From positions 387,625-451,624 of the forward strand of contig NZ_CDCG01000037.1 of the NCBI RefSeq assembly GCF_000819845.1: a stretch of DNA of 64,000 nt. The letters run 5' to 3'. Each line of letters starts with the position of its first letter. The stretch's first letter is position 1. The notes beneath the pieces were generated by a model. The model did no database searches, had not been told where the DNA came from, and worked only from the letters and a program-made list of their open reading frames with translations. The position numbers and the translations under genes were made by a program. Source of the DNA: Aeromonas enteropelogenes. Lineage in GTDB: Bacteria; Pseudomonadota; Gammaproteobacteria; Enterobacterales; Aeromonadaceae. This document shows, piece after piece, positions 11,273 to 19,002 of the stretch.

Positions 11273-11887
11273 ATGTTACATGCTCTCTTCTTGCTCGGCC
11301 TGGTGGCCGAAGGGATGACCGGCGCGCTGGCAGCGGGTCGGCGGCGGATGGATCTGTTTGGCGTAGTGATCATCGCGTCTGCGACGGCCATCGGGGGGGG
11401 CACCATCCGCGATGTGCTGCTGGGCCACTATCCCCTGCTCTGGGTTGAGCATCCGGAATATGTGCTGTTGGTGGCAGGCGCCGCCATGGCGGGAGTTATC
11501 TCTGCACCGCTGATGCGCTACCTCGGCAAGCTGTTTATGGCGCTGGATGCCCTGGGGCTGGTGGTCTTCTCCATCTTCGGTGCAGCCAGGGCTCTGGATA
11601 TGGGCCATGGTGCCGGCATCGCCTGCATCATGGCGGTGGTGACCGGGGTGTTTGGCGGTGTGCTCAGGGATCTGCTCTGCCAGCGCATTCCGCTGGTGTT
11701 TCGCCGCGAACTCTATGCCGCCATCTCGCTGGTGACAGCCGCCCTCTACTGCTTTGCTCTGGAGCAGGGGTTGCCCAATGACTGGGCGGCGTTCGGGTCT
11801 ATCGGTATCGGTTTTGTGTTGCGCCTGCTGGCGGTACGTTTCAAGTGGGGACTCCCCACCTTCAACTACCAGTACGCAACCCACTGA
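11273..11887 (+). CDS. yicG: TRIC-type cation channel family protein (UPF0126, YicG-like)
   Basis: A 204-residue inner-membrane protein with two repeats of three transmembrane segments. Each repeat carries the family glycine motif ([15 protein letters not shown] near residue 40; [12 protein letters not shown] near residue 125). This is the bacterial trimeric intracellular cation channel fold. The start [27 protein letters not shown] closely resembles E. coli YicG in my memory. The transported ion in vivo is not established. Monocistronic, with its own terminator. Confidence 0.9.
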   Translation: MLHALFLLGLVAEGMTGALAAGRRRMDLFGVVIIASATAIGGGTIRDVLLGHYPLLWVEHPEYVLLVAGAAMAGVISAPLMRYLGKLFMALDALGLVVFSIFGAARALDMGHGAGIACIMAVVTGVFGGVLRDLLCQRIPLVFRRELYAAISLVTAALYCFALEQGLPNDWAAFGSIGIGFVLRLLAVRFKWGLPTFNYQYATH

Positions 11888-11927
11888 TTACGCCAGCTTC
11901 TGGCAAAGCCGCTTAAATTCAGAACAC

Positions 11928-11953
11928 AAAAAAGCGCCCTCGGGCGCTTTTTT
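11928..11953 (+). terminator. Terminator after yicG
   Basis: AAAAAAGCGCCC TC GGGCGCTTTTTT palindrome between convergent genes; can serve both directions. Confidence 0.9.
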
Positions 11954-11972
11954 GTCATGACAGACTCAGGTG

Positions 11973-12224
11973 TCAGTTGATCCCTTCCGAGCTGAAGAAG
12001 GTCGCCTTGTCGGCGATGAAGCGGATCTTGATGTTCTTGCCTTCCCCGCCCCAGACGCAGCTGGTGGTGCCCAGCGCATCGTCACAGCGCTCCGCCTTGC
12101 CAAGGATTTCACTGGCCTGCGCGTACGTCATGCCCATCTTCAACTTGTCGTAATTATCGCGGTTGAGTTTGCTGCAACCGGTCAGCAAGAGGGCGACCAG
12201 AGCGCCAATCATTATCTGTTTCAT
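11973..12224 (-). CDS. Small lipoprotein, SmpA/BamE-like fold (DUF3862-type)
   Basis: An 83-residue protein with a lipoprotein signal (lipobox LLTGC, cysteine 17). The mature part has the YDKLKMGMTYAQASEILG segment seen in small BamE/OmlA-like domains, then two cysteines (ERCDDALGTTSC) that could form a disulfide. Probably anchored in an outer or inner membrane leaflet facing the periplasm. Specific function unknown. A good ribosome binding site (AGGAGATAACG) precedes the start. Confidence 0.75.
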   Translation of the reverse strand: MKQIMIGALVALLLTGCSKLNRDNYDKLKMGMTYAQASEILGKAERCDDALGTTSCVWGGEGKNIKIRFIADKATFFSSEGIN

Positions 12225-12271
12225 CGTTATCTCCTCACTGGAGCGACGATCTTGTCAGCTTGTTGATACAT

Positions 12272-12832
12272 TTACCAGCTACGAACCGGGCCGGTATCGA
12301 GATGGACAAAGTTGTCATGGGGATAATAACCGACCCCGCCGACCCCCAGATTGAGGGCGGCCTTGCGCAGGTGGGCCAGTTGCACCCCGGGGATCCGCAC
12401 ATCCACCGCCTGCCCCAGGGTGTGATAGCTCTGCTTGGCCACACCGCGGCTCTTGCTGCGCTTCTGGCGATTGGTGGCCGGTGAACGATAGCCGGAAATG
12501 AGCTGGATCTCGCTGCGCCGCCCCAGTTTTTGCTGCAACAGATAGAGTTGATCGAATAACCGCCTGTCGATATTGAACACTTCGTTGCGACGGTAATCCC
12601 GCAGTATGTGGTTGAGCTCGGCCAGTCCGTCGCTCAGGTAATGACCATTCTCCCAGTAACTGGCGCGCACCCGCTCGCCGGTGTTGAGATTGAAAAAGCT
12701 CAGTTCACGCCCGGCCGTACTGCGGCTTGCCAGCGCCGGGAGGGGGAGCAGGGCGCCACCCAGCAGACAACCGGCTCCCAACAGCAGACGACGTCGACTT
12801 ATCTCTTGTTCCAGCATAAGGAGTTGATCCAT
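12272..12832 (-). CDS. mepK: Murein endopeptidase MepK (YcbK, M15 family)
   Basis: Periplasmic zinc peptidase that cleaves murein cross-links, including the 3-3 links made by L,D-transpeptidases. The 186-residue protein has a twin-arginine-like signal (SRRRLLLG, residues 12-19), the SGYRSP motif (113-118), and zinc ligands His137 and Asp144 (HTLGQAVDV) with His177 (VHLDTG). It lies just downstream of ldtD on the same strand, as ycbB-ycbK in E. coli, but a terminator separates them. A second possible start is Met6. Confidence 0.93.
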   Translation of the reverse strand: MDQLLMLEQEISRRRLLLGAGCLLGGALLPLPALASRSTAGRELSFFNLNTGERVRASYWENGHYLSDGLAELNHILRDYRRNEVFNIDRRLFDQLYLLQQKLGRRSEIQLISGYRSPATNRQKRSKSRGVAKQSYHTLGQAVDVRIPGVQLAHLRKAALNLGVGGVGYYPHDNFVHLDTGPVRSW

Positions 12833-12924
12833 CGCTCATTGATGCAAAACGGGTAAGTAAATGTGACAAAGACGCTTGAAACTACCCGTGTGCGAGGGAC
12901 TATGTCAAACCGCAAGGCCCCATG

Positions 12925-12951
12925 AAAAAGCCCGACCGGGGTCGGGCTTTT
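12925..12951 (-). terminator. Terminator between ldtD and mepK
   Basis: Stem AAAAAGCCCGACC/GGTCGGGCTTTT in the ldtD-mepK gap; on the minus strand it ends in five Ts. Confidence 0.85.
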
Positions 12952-12967
12952 CACACTGTGGCAGGGA

Positions 12968-14452
12968 TCACAACAAACGGCTCTGGAAGCTGACTCGATC
13001 AAATCCGTAAATATCGTTGCGCAGTTGCTGGCGCCCGGTCTCGTCGACCCAGCTGCTCCAGTAGACGGTAAACACCGGGATCGGGGAGGTTAGCGGCAGC
13101 CACTTGGTCTGGGACTGTTTGAGGATGCTGGCGACCTTGTCCGGCTGATAGCGGGAGTCCGCCAGCAACAGTTCAGCCAGATCGTCGGCATGTTCCACCC
13201 GAATGCAACCCGAGCTGAAGGCCCGCGCACCCTGCTCGAACAATCCCTTGCGGGGGGTGGAATGCAGATAGATGGCATCGTTGTTGGGCAGGTAGAACTT
13301 GTAGCGCCCCAGGGCGTTGTGATCCCCCGGCTTTTGCCGCAGGCGGTAAGGGAAGCCTGCAGCCAGAGCCTGATGCCACTCCTCTTCGGTAAACTGCACC
13401 GGATTGCCTTCCCCGTCGACCACCTCGAACTGCTCACGGCTCAGGTAGGCGGGATCCCGCCCGAGTTTGGGCAGAATATCCTTGCTCAGAATGGATCGCG
13501 GCACATGCCAGGCCGGGTTGAGCACGATGGATCGGATCTCGCTGGCCAGGATGGGGGTCGCCCGCTGCTCCTTGCCGACGATCACCCGGCTGGTAAACAC
13601 CTCGCTGCCGGACTCTACCACGCTCAGGCGGTAATCGGGGATATTGACCAGTACATAACGGGGCTTGGCGAGCTGATCCACCAGATCGCGACGCCACAGG
13701 TTGCGCAGCAGCAAGCTGGCGCGCACCTCGGGGCCGGTATTGAGCCAGGTACGGGTCTGACGGCCTATGATGCCGTCGGCGGTGAGGCCATGACGACGCT
13801 GGAATGCCTTGATGGCCTGTTCTGTTTCGGCATCATAAACGGCATCCTGATGCAGGGGTGCGACATCCCCCAGCTCGTTCAGCATGGCGCGGATCGTCCC
13901 GAGCTCGGCGGAGGTTTCACCGGCACGCAGGGTAGGAATGTCGAGGGAAGGCCACTTGCGAGCCATCGGCATGGCCAGCAACTTGCGCACTTTTTGCCGC
14001 ACAGCTTCATACTCGGCGACCTGCGGACGCAGCTCCCTGACCTGAGTCAGCAGATCATCAGTCGTCGGGGCCTGGTTGATTGGCTGATTGAGAGCCAGTT
14101 TGAGGGTTTTCATCTGCTCGCGAGAGACCAGATCCATCCCCCGCCAGGCATGCTGGAAGCGAGTGAGCTTGGTAAAGACCTCGTCATAAATGGCGCCACG
14201 CTGGGAGGCGGGTGTGGCGTTCAAACGCTTCCACAACGCAAAAAAATCCGGATGCAAGCGGGCCAGCACAGCCTCCTGCAACTGCTGTTCCAGCTCGGCC
14301 CGGGCCAGTTCGGCCTGGGAACCTTGATACCAGTCATGCCGGGTTTCACCGACAGCCACCACGATGGGCGTCTCTGCAGCCTGTGCCACAGTCGCGGGCA
14401 GGCAGCCCAGCCACACCAGATTGGCCAGAGCCAGCCAATACTTCATCCCCAT
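12968..14452 (-). CDS. ldtD: L,D-transpeptidase LdtD (YcbB)
   Basis: Periplasmic enzyme forming 3-3 peptidoglycan cross-links, which can bypass beta-lactam-sensitive transpeptidases. The 494-residue protein has a signal peptide (cleavage near AQA-AE, about residue 26), a peptidoglycan-binding helical domain (about 200-240, YDAETEQAIKAFQRRHGLTADGIIG), and a C-terminal YkuD catalytic domain with His397 (LHSTP) and Cys416 in SSGCIRVE. The length is somewhat shorter than the 615 of E. coli. It works with the neighbouring MepK. Confidence 0.94.
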   Translation of the reverse strand: MGMKYWLALANLVWLGCLPATVAQAAETPIVVAVGETRHDWYQGSQAELARAELEQQLQEAVLARLHPDFFALWKRLNATPASQRGAIYDEVFTKLTRFQHAWRGMDLVSREQMKTLKLALNQPINQAPTTDDLLTQVRELRPQVAEYEAVRQKVRKLLAMPMARKWPSLDIPTLRAGETSAELGTIRAMLNELGDVAPLHQDAVYDAETEQAIKAFQRRHGLTADGIIGRQTRTWLNTGPEVRASLLLRNLWRRDLVDQLAKPRYVLVNIPDYRLSVVESGSEVFTSRVIVGKEQRATPILASEIRSIVLNPAWHVPRSILSKDILPKLGRDPAYLSREQFEVVDGEGNPVQFTEEEWHQALAAGFPYRLRQKPGDHNALGRYKFYLPNNDAIYLHSTPRKGLFEQGARAFSSGCIRVEHADDLAELLLADSRYQPDKVASILKQSQTKWLPLTSPIPVFTVYWSSWVDETGRQQLRNDIYGFDRVSFQSRLL

Positions 14453-14524
14453 GGATACCTCAAAAACGATTTGTTTACTCTGCCCGACCCTGCGGTCGGG
14501 CTGCTCATGATGCGCGAATGGCTA

Positions 14525-15301
14525 TCACTTTGCCAGTTCTGGCGACACATAACGTCGCCAGATGGCGTCATACTCGCTCGTCACCTTGAAGGCGGCCAGC
14601 TCCTGATTGAAACGCGCAATAAAGTCCGGAGAAAAACGCTTTTTGCTGAAAAGAAAGAAGGTGGGCAACTCATGCACCGGCTTGCCATGGGGTACGATCT
14701 GGCCGGCCAGCCCTTGCTCCTTGAGCCCCCAGGGGGTGGCCAGCATGTCACCGAGGAAACCGTCGATCCGCCCGAGCACCAGCTTGCCGTAGTTCTGCTC
14801 ATCGTTGACTGTGCTCACCTGGGCGCCATGGTAAGCCAGCAGGGCCATCACCTCGTCACCATAGAAGTAATCCTTGGTCACCCCGAGTTTGTGACCACTG
14901 ACCAGCCAGCTCGCCAGGTCCTGCTCGTGATAATGCTGCCCCTTGCGTACCCACAGGAGCGTGCGTCCCGGGTTGTAGGTATCGGAGAAATAGCCGTAGC
15001 GGGCCCGGTCCTCGTTGAAATAGACCTCCATCGCCATATCCAGCTTGCCGAGCTCAATCTCGTGCAACACCCGTTTCCAGGGCAGTTCCACATAATTGGC
15101 CTGGCAGCCGATGCGGGCCAGCACGCCGTTGAGCGTCTCGACGGCAAACCCGTGCACCTGCTGGCGTGCCTCCCCGTCGTAGTAGTGATAGGGTGGCCAG
15201 TTGTCAAAACCGACCCGAAGTGGAGCCGGGCAGAGGCTGGCGGAAAATGCCTGCGGCATCCAGCAGCAAAGCAGCAAAGCAGCAAACAGTAGGCAGTCCA
15301 T
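14525..15301 (-). CDS. Family-3 extracellular solute-binding protein, orphan
   Basis: A periplasmic binding protein of about 258 residues of the amino-acid-binding family (PF00497 type). The signal peptide MDCLLFAALLLCCWMPQAFSA precedes LRVGFDNWPPYHYYD, the usual strand-1 ligand segment; GFAVETLNGVLARIG, LDMAMEVYF and a predicted hinge follow. No transporter genes are adjacent, so it may be a sensor or orphan component. I place the start at 15301; an in-frame start at 15322 adds seven residues. The ligand is unknown. Confidence 0.8.
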   Translation of the reverse strand: MDCLLFAALLLCCWMPQAFSASLCPAPLRVGFDNWPPYHYYDGEARQQVHGFAVETLNGVLARIGCQANYVELPWKRVLHEIELGKLDMAMEVYFNEDRARYGYFSDTYNPGRTLLWVRKGQHYHEQDLASWLVSGHKLGVTKDYFYGDEVMALLAYHGAQVSTVNDEQNYGKLVLGRIDGFLGDMLATPWGLKEQGLAGQIVPHGKPVHELPTFFLFSKKRFSPDFIARFNQELAAFKVTSEYDAIWRRYVSPELAK

Positions 15302-15322
15302 TTCATATGTCGTCCTTGACAA

Positions 15323-15643
15323 ACAGATGAGTCATCATAAAACGGCCTCGCCAAAATGGCGATAGCACTCCTATGACGATCTATATGTGCAGGAAGCTGA
15401 CGCAGCAAGCAATCGGCTCGTATTTCTTCCCAGACCGACGCCCCTCTTGCCGTCAGCACGCCTTGCCGTCTGAGCGGCAAATTACCAAGTCCTGCCTTTT
15501 GAACTCCCGGGGTTGGGTACAGGGAGTGAAGGGGTTAATATGTGAGCAAATATTTTTTTGTGATCCACTATGCTTTTTTTGCAATTGGATTAGCATATGC
15601 GCGAAATCGGCCTACCTATTTTTTGTCAGGCGTAGAGAGTGAT
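15323..15643. other. Intergenic region upstream of the glycosylation cluster
   Basis: 321 bases between divergent genes. It holds a small TTGCCG/CGGCAA hairpin (15463-15480) and becomes AT-rich from about 15535, where the promoter of the 15644 cluster probably lies. No gene is evident; an in-frame upstream extension of the 15644 gene to 15542 looks non-coding. Confidence 0.5.
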
Positions 15644-16189
15644 ATGACGTACAAAAAGTTTGGTTTTCTGACTGCAATCCTGGCGTTGAGCGGTTTTTAC
15701 CTCTACACCCTCTATCTGGCCGCTCACCCCAATGTGAGCCTGGCCTACCGGCTCTATTACCTGGAGGGCAAGACCCGCTTCTGGGAGCACAACTCCAGCA
15801 TGACCTATCAGCCGGGCAACGAGCTCAATCTGACCAAACCAAGCCGTTTTCTCTCCAGTGAAGGCTGGGCCAAGAAACCCGGCGCCGAGGGCACCCAGCT
15901 TAGCGGTCAGGGTGGCCTCTATTTCGTGTTGCCCAAGCAGGCAGCCAACCCCGATGAACTGACCGTGCATGCCCGCATCAACAGCCCGCAAGCCGGCGCC
16001 CTGCTGAAGGTGGCCCTGGGCAACAACTTCACCACCACGGTGAAGCTGGCGAAAGCGGGCATCAACGAGATCCGCCTCAGCCTGCCGGGCAATTCATTGA
16101 CGGCAGACCCTAAACACCCCAACTTTCTGGCCCTGTCGGCACCGACTCCCATCAATGTGCAGTCGGTACGCATGACCCTTGCCCAGTGA
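15644..16189 (+). CDS. Membrane-anchored protein of unknown function, first gene of gtr-like cluster
   Basis: A 181-residue protein with one N-terminal membrane segment (about residues 5-24, FGFLTAILALSGFYLYTLYLA). The remainder is probably a periplasmic beta-rich domain (LTVHARINSPQAGALLKVALGNNF, TTTVKLAKAGINEIRLSLPG). I do not recognise the family. It is 55 bases upstream of the GtrB-like gene and on the same strand, so it probably belongs to the same operon and may assist glycan transfer or act as a fourth subunit; that is inference. An upstream ATG at 15542 would add 34 residues but has no family or ribosome-site support. Confidence 0.7.
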   Translation: MTYKKFGFLTAILALSGFYLYTLYLAAHPNVSLAYRLYYLEGKTRFWEHNSSMTYQPGNELNLTKPSRFLSSEGWAKKPGAEGTQLSGQGGLYFVLPKQAANPDELTVHARINSPQAGALLKVALGNNFTTTVKLAKAGINEIRLSLPGNSLTADPKHPNFLALSAPTPINVQSVRMTLAQ

Positions 16190-16244
16190 GCCTTGCCCCG
16201 CGCACGGTTTGATAAAAGCAACTATCCAAAATAAGGACGTTCTT

Positions 16245-17261
16245 ATGTCGTATCCAGATTTTCGACTCTCTCTGGTCGTTCCCGTATACAACGAGGAAGA
16301 GAGCATCGATGCCTTCATCAATGCGATAGACAACGAACTGGCCCCGCTGAAAGACCAGCTTGAAATTGTATTCGTCAACGACGGCAGCCGTGACCGCACC
16401 CGTGAAGTGGTCGAGCAGGCCATCGCTCGCGATCCCCGCGTAACCCTGGTCAACCTGGCCCGCAACTTCGGCAAGGAGGCGGCCCTCACCGCCGGTCTGC
16501 ACCAGGCCAAAGGGGATGCCATAGTCCCGATGGACGTGGATCTGCAGGATCCCCCCGCCCTCATTCTCGAATTCGTCAAGCTGTGGCAGACTGGCGACTA
16601 TGACACCGTCTACGGCATCCGGGTGGATCGCAGTGCCGACACTCCGATGAAACGTGTCACCGCCGGTGGCTTCTACCGCTTCTTCAACGCCCTCTCCACC
16701 AGCACCAAGCTGCCGGAAAACGCCGGCGATTTTCGCCTGATCGACCGCCGTGTGGTGGAGGCGATCAAACAGTTGCCGGAGCGCAACCGCTTCATGAAGG
16801 GGCTGTTTGCCTGGGCCGGTTTTCGCGCCGTTGGCGTTCCCTACGAGCGTCCTGCCCGCCACGCGGGTGAGACCAAGTTCAACTACTGGAAGCTGTGGAA
16901 CTTCGCCCTCGACGGTCTGCTGAGCTTCTCCAGCTGGCCGCTGCGCGTCTGGAGCTATGTGGGTGTCGGTGTCTCCTTCATCGCCTTCCTCTATCTCATC
17001 AAGATCATCACCCAGGTGGTCTTCTTCGGCATTGACGTCCCCGGTTATGCGTCCCTCATGTCCGTGGTGCTGTTCCTCGGTGGTATCCAGCTGCTGTCGC
17101 TCGGCATCATTGGCGAGTACATCGGTCGCATGTTCGTGGAAGTGAAGCAGCGCCCTGTTTACCTTATCGAAGGGGTCTATGGCCAGTATGCCCGGCAGGA
17201 GGCCAGCCAAGGGCAGGATGACAAGCCCGAAGCTGACAAGCAGGAGCAGGCGTCCCAATGA
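16245..17261 (+). CDS. GT2 family polyprenyl-phosphate glycosyltransferase (GtrB/ArnC-like)
   Basis: Transfers a sugar from a nucleotide donor to undecaprenyl phosphate at the cytoplasmic face. The protein has 338 residues: a GT-A domain with LVVPVYNEEESI (residues 9-20), NDGSRDRT, NLARNFGKEAALTAG and MDVDLQDPP (the metal-binding acidic motif), then two C-terminal membrane helices (about 230-255 and 265-290) as in GtrB. The start at 16245 follows an AAGGA ribosome site. It overlaps the GtrA-like gene by four bases (ATGA). The sugar is unknown. Confidence 0.9.
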   Translation: MSYPDFRLSLVVPVYNEEESIDAFINAIDNELAPLKDQLEIVFVNDGSRDRTREVVEQAIARDPRVTLVNLARNFGKEAALTAGLHQAKGDAIVPMDVDLQDPPALILEFVKLWQTGDYDTVYGIRVDRSADTPMKRVTAGGFYRFFNALSTSTKLPENAGDFRLIDRRVVEAIKQLPERNRFMKGLFAWAGFRAVGVPYERPARHAGETKFNYWKLWNFALDGLLSFSSWPLRVWSYVGVGVSFIAFLYLIKIITQVVFFGIDVPGYASLMSVVLFLGGIQLLSLGIIGEYIGRMFVEVKQRPVYLIEGVYGQYARQEASQGQDDKPEADKQEQASQ

Positions 17262-17629
17262 TCTCCCGCGAGGAATTCTGGCGGCTGGTACGGTTCGGTT
17301 TTGTCGGCGGGGGCGCGACCCTCGTCGATCTCGGCACCTCGTTCGCGCTGTTTCACACCTGGCCCACCATCTCCGAGCATCTGGTTACGACGTTGGCGTT
17401 TGCCATCGCGTTCTGGTTCTCCTTTTTCGGCCATCGTTACATCACCTTCCAGAAGCAGGGTGCCGCCAGCAAGTTTCTGCTGGTCGCCCTCTTCTCGCTG
17501 GCGGTACGTAACCTCATTCTGAGCGGCCTGCTGTTTGCAGGGCTCTCCGGTCTGCTGCCCGTGGTGATCGCCACGCTGACCGTGACCGTGCTGACCTATC
17601 TCCTCTCTCGCGTCTGGGTGTTTGCCTGA
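17258..17629 (+). CDS. GtrA family membrane protein (putative lipid-linked sugar flippase)
   Basis: A 123-residue protein with four predicted helices, beginning with the typical GtrA segment FWRLVRFGFVGGGATLVDL and including FWFSFFGHRYITF (the FxxxRxxxF-type motif). GtrA proteins are thought to flip undecaprenyl-phosphate-sugar to the periplasmic side. The start overlaps the GT2 gene (ATGA), and the stop overlaps the next start (TGATG), so the three genes are translationally coupled. Confidence 0.9.
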   Translation: MISREEFWRLVRFGFVGGGATLVDLGTSFALFHTWPTISEHLVTTLAFAIAFWFSFFGHRYITFQKQGAASKFLLVALFSLAVRNLILSGLLFAGLSGLLPVVIATLTVTVLTYLLSRVWVFA

Positions 17630-18792
17630 TGAATGACATGACCACCATGATGGCCCCCGCGCAGGCGGGCCCCTATCGTCCATCATTGCGGATCAGCGGC
17701 CGTGACTGGCTGATGATCATCGCCGCCTTCGTGCTGAGCCGGGTTGCTCTCTATGGCATGGGCTACTTCGGGGTCCAGCTCTACGGCGCCACCGATATCG
17801 GTCCGTTGCAGGCCTATTGCCAGTTCGACTGCGTCTGGTTCCAGCGCATCATCGAAAACGGCTACGACCTCTACCCGCGCTGGCTCAGCAAGGGCAATGC
17901 GGCCAACTGGGCCTTCATGCCCCTCTATCCCATGCTGGCCGGCACCCTCTCCAGCCTGCTCAACGTCGAGAGTCTGATCGGCCTGATGCTGGTGGCCAAC
18001 ATCGGCTTCTTCGCCAGCATGCCGCTGATGCTGCTGGTGCTGCGCCAGCTCAAGCTGGGTGACGAGACCGCCCGCTTCGGTGTCTGGCTGCTCGCCTTCT
18101 CCCCCTTCTCTGCCTATTTCGTCTCCGGTTATACCGAATCGATGTTCATGGCGCTGATGCTGGGAATGTTCCTGTTCGCCTATCGGGAGCAGTGGCTGAT
18201 GGTAGCGGCGCTCGGGGTCTGTATCTCGGCCACCCGCAACCTGGGGGTCATGATGGTGTTCCCCGTGCTGATCCTGGCGCTGCAAGCCTACGGCTGGCGC
18301 GAGTTCTTCCGCTTCACCGAGCGCGCCTTCAAGGTGGTATTCACCCTCTGGCTGATCCCGTTTGGCCTGTTCGCCTATATGCTCTACCTCTATCACCTCA
18401 CCGGGGATGCGTTTGCCTTCAAGCACATTCAGGTGGCCTGGGGCCGTTCCATGGACAGCCCGCTGGACTGGTGGCTGAGCGGTTTCGAGCTCGGCGGTCG
18501 CAAGGCTTACCTCTCCATCATGGTGATCTTCGGCTGGTGCCTGAATGCCTATCTGTTCAGCCAGAAGCGCTGGGCCGAGGCGACCCTGATGTTCATCTGC
18601 TGCACCATACCGCTGATGACGGGGCTCAACGCCATGCCGCGCTACATGTTCGGCCTCTACCCGACCCTACTGGCCATCATACTGATGACTCATCGCTGGC
18701 CGGCCATTCGTCCGGCAGTGCTCTGCATCAGCGGCATGGTGGCCTCCTTCATCGCGGTCGCCTTCGTCAACTTCAAGTTCTTTACCGTCTGA
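17629..18792 (+). CDS. GT-C fold glycosyltransferase, PIG-V-like (GtrC role)
   Basis: A 387-residue polytopic membrane protein with about nine or ten helices. The first loop has FDCVWFQRIIENGYDLYP with a conserved acidic residue, followed by NWAFMPLYPMLAG, the FxPLYP motif of PIG-V/GT76-type mannosyltransferases. These enzymes use lipid-phosphate sugars outside the cytoplasm. In a gtr-type system this gene determines the acceptor and linkage, so it likely adds the flipped sugar to LPS or another surface glycan. The acceptor is not visible from sequence. A terminator follows. Confidence 0.8.
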   Translation: MNDMTTMMAPAQAGPYRPSLRISGRDWLMIIAAFVLSRVALYGMGYFGVQLYGATDIGPLQAYCQFDCVWFQRIIENGYDLYPRWLSKGNAANWAFMPLYPMLAGTLSSLLNVESLIGLMLVANIGFFASMPLMLLVLRQLKLGDETARFGVWLLAFSPFSAYFVSGYTESMFMALMLGMFLFAYREQWLMVAALGVCISATRNLGVMMVFPVLILALQAYGWREFFRFTERAFKVVFTLWLIPFGLFAYMLYLYHLTGDAFAFKHIQVAWGRSMDSPLDWWLSGFELGGRKAYLSIMVIFGWCLNAYLFSQKRWAEATLMFICCTIPLMTGLNAMPRYMFGLYPTLLAIILMTHRWPAIRPAVLCISGMVASFIAVAFVNFKFFTV

Positions 18793-18810
18793 CGACACCA
18801 CAGCCTGACA

Positions 18811-18837
18811 ATGCCGGTCCCTTGACCGGCATTTTTT
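18811..18837 (+). terminator. Terminator of the gtr-like cluster
   Basis: ATGCCGGTC CCTT GACCGGCAT followed by a T run, 18 bases after the stop at 18792. Confidence 0.92.
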
Positions 18838-19002
18838 ATGGCAGCGGTTTTTACACCGACACGGCAGGCATCACACTTTCCCCTTCTTGAAAACGTAACC
18901 ATTTGAACTAACGTCACAAATCAGCGTTTTTGCGCTCCAGGGCCAAGGGCCTGCCTCCTAGAATGGGCGCACCTTCACCTCGCCCCGCTCAAGGAATGGC
19001 TT

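Noticed and set aside
18960-19002. MalT box upstream of the alpha-amylase
   Set aside because: Only a partial GGGGCGAGG-like match on the minus strand, missing one base of the consensus.
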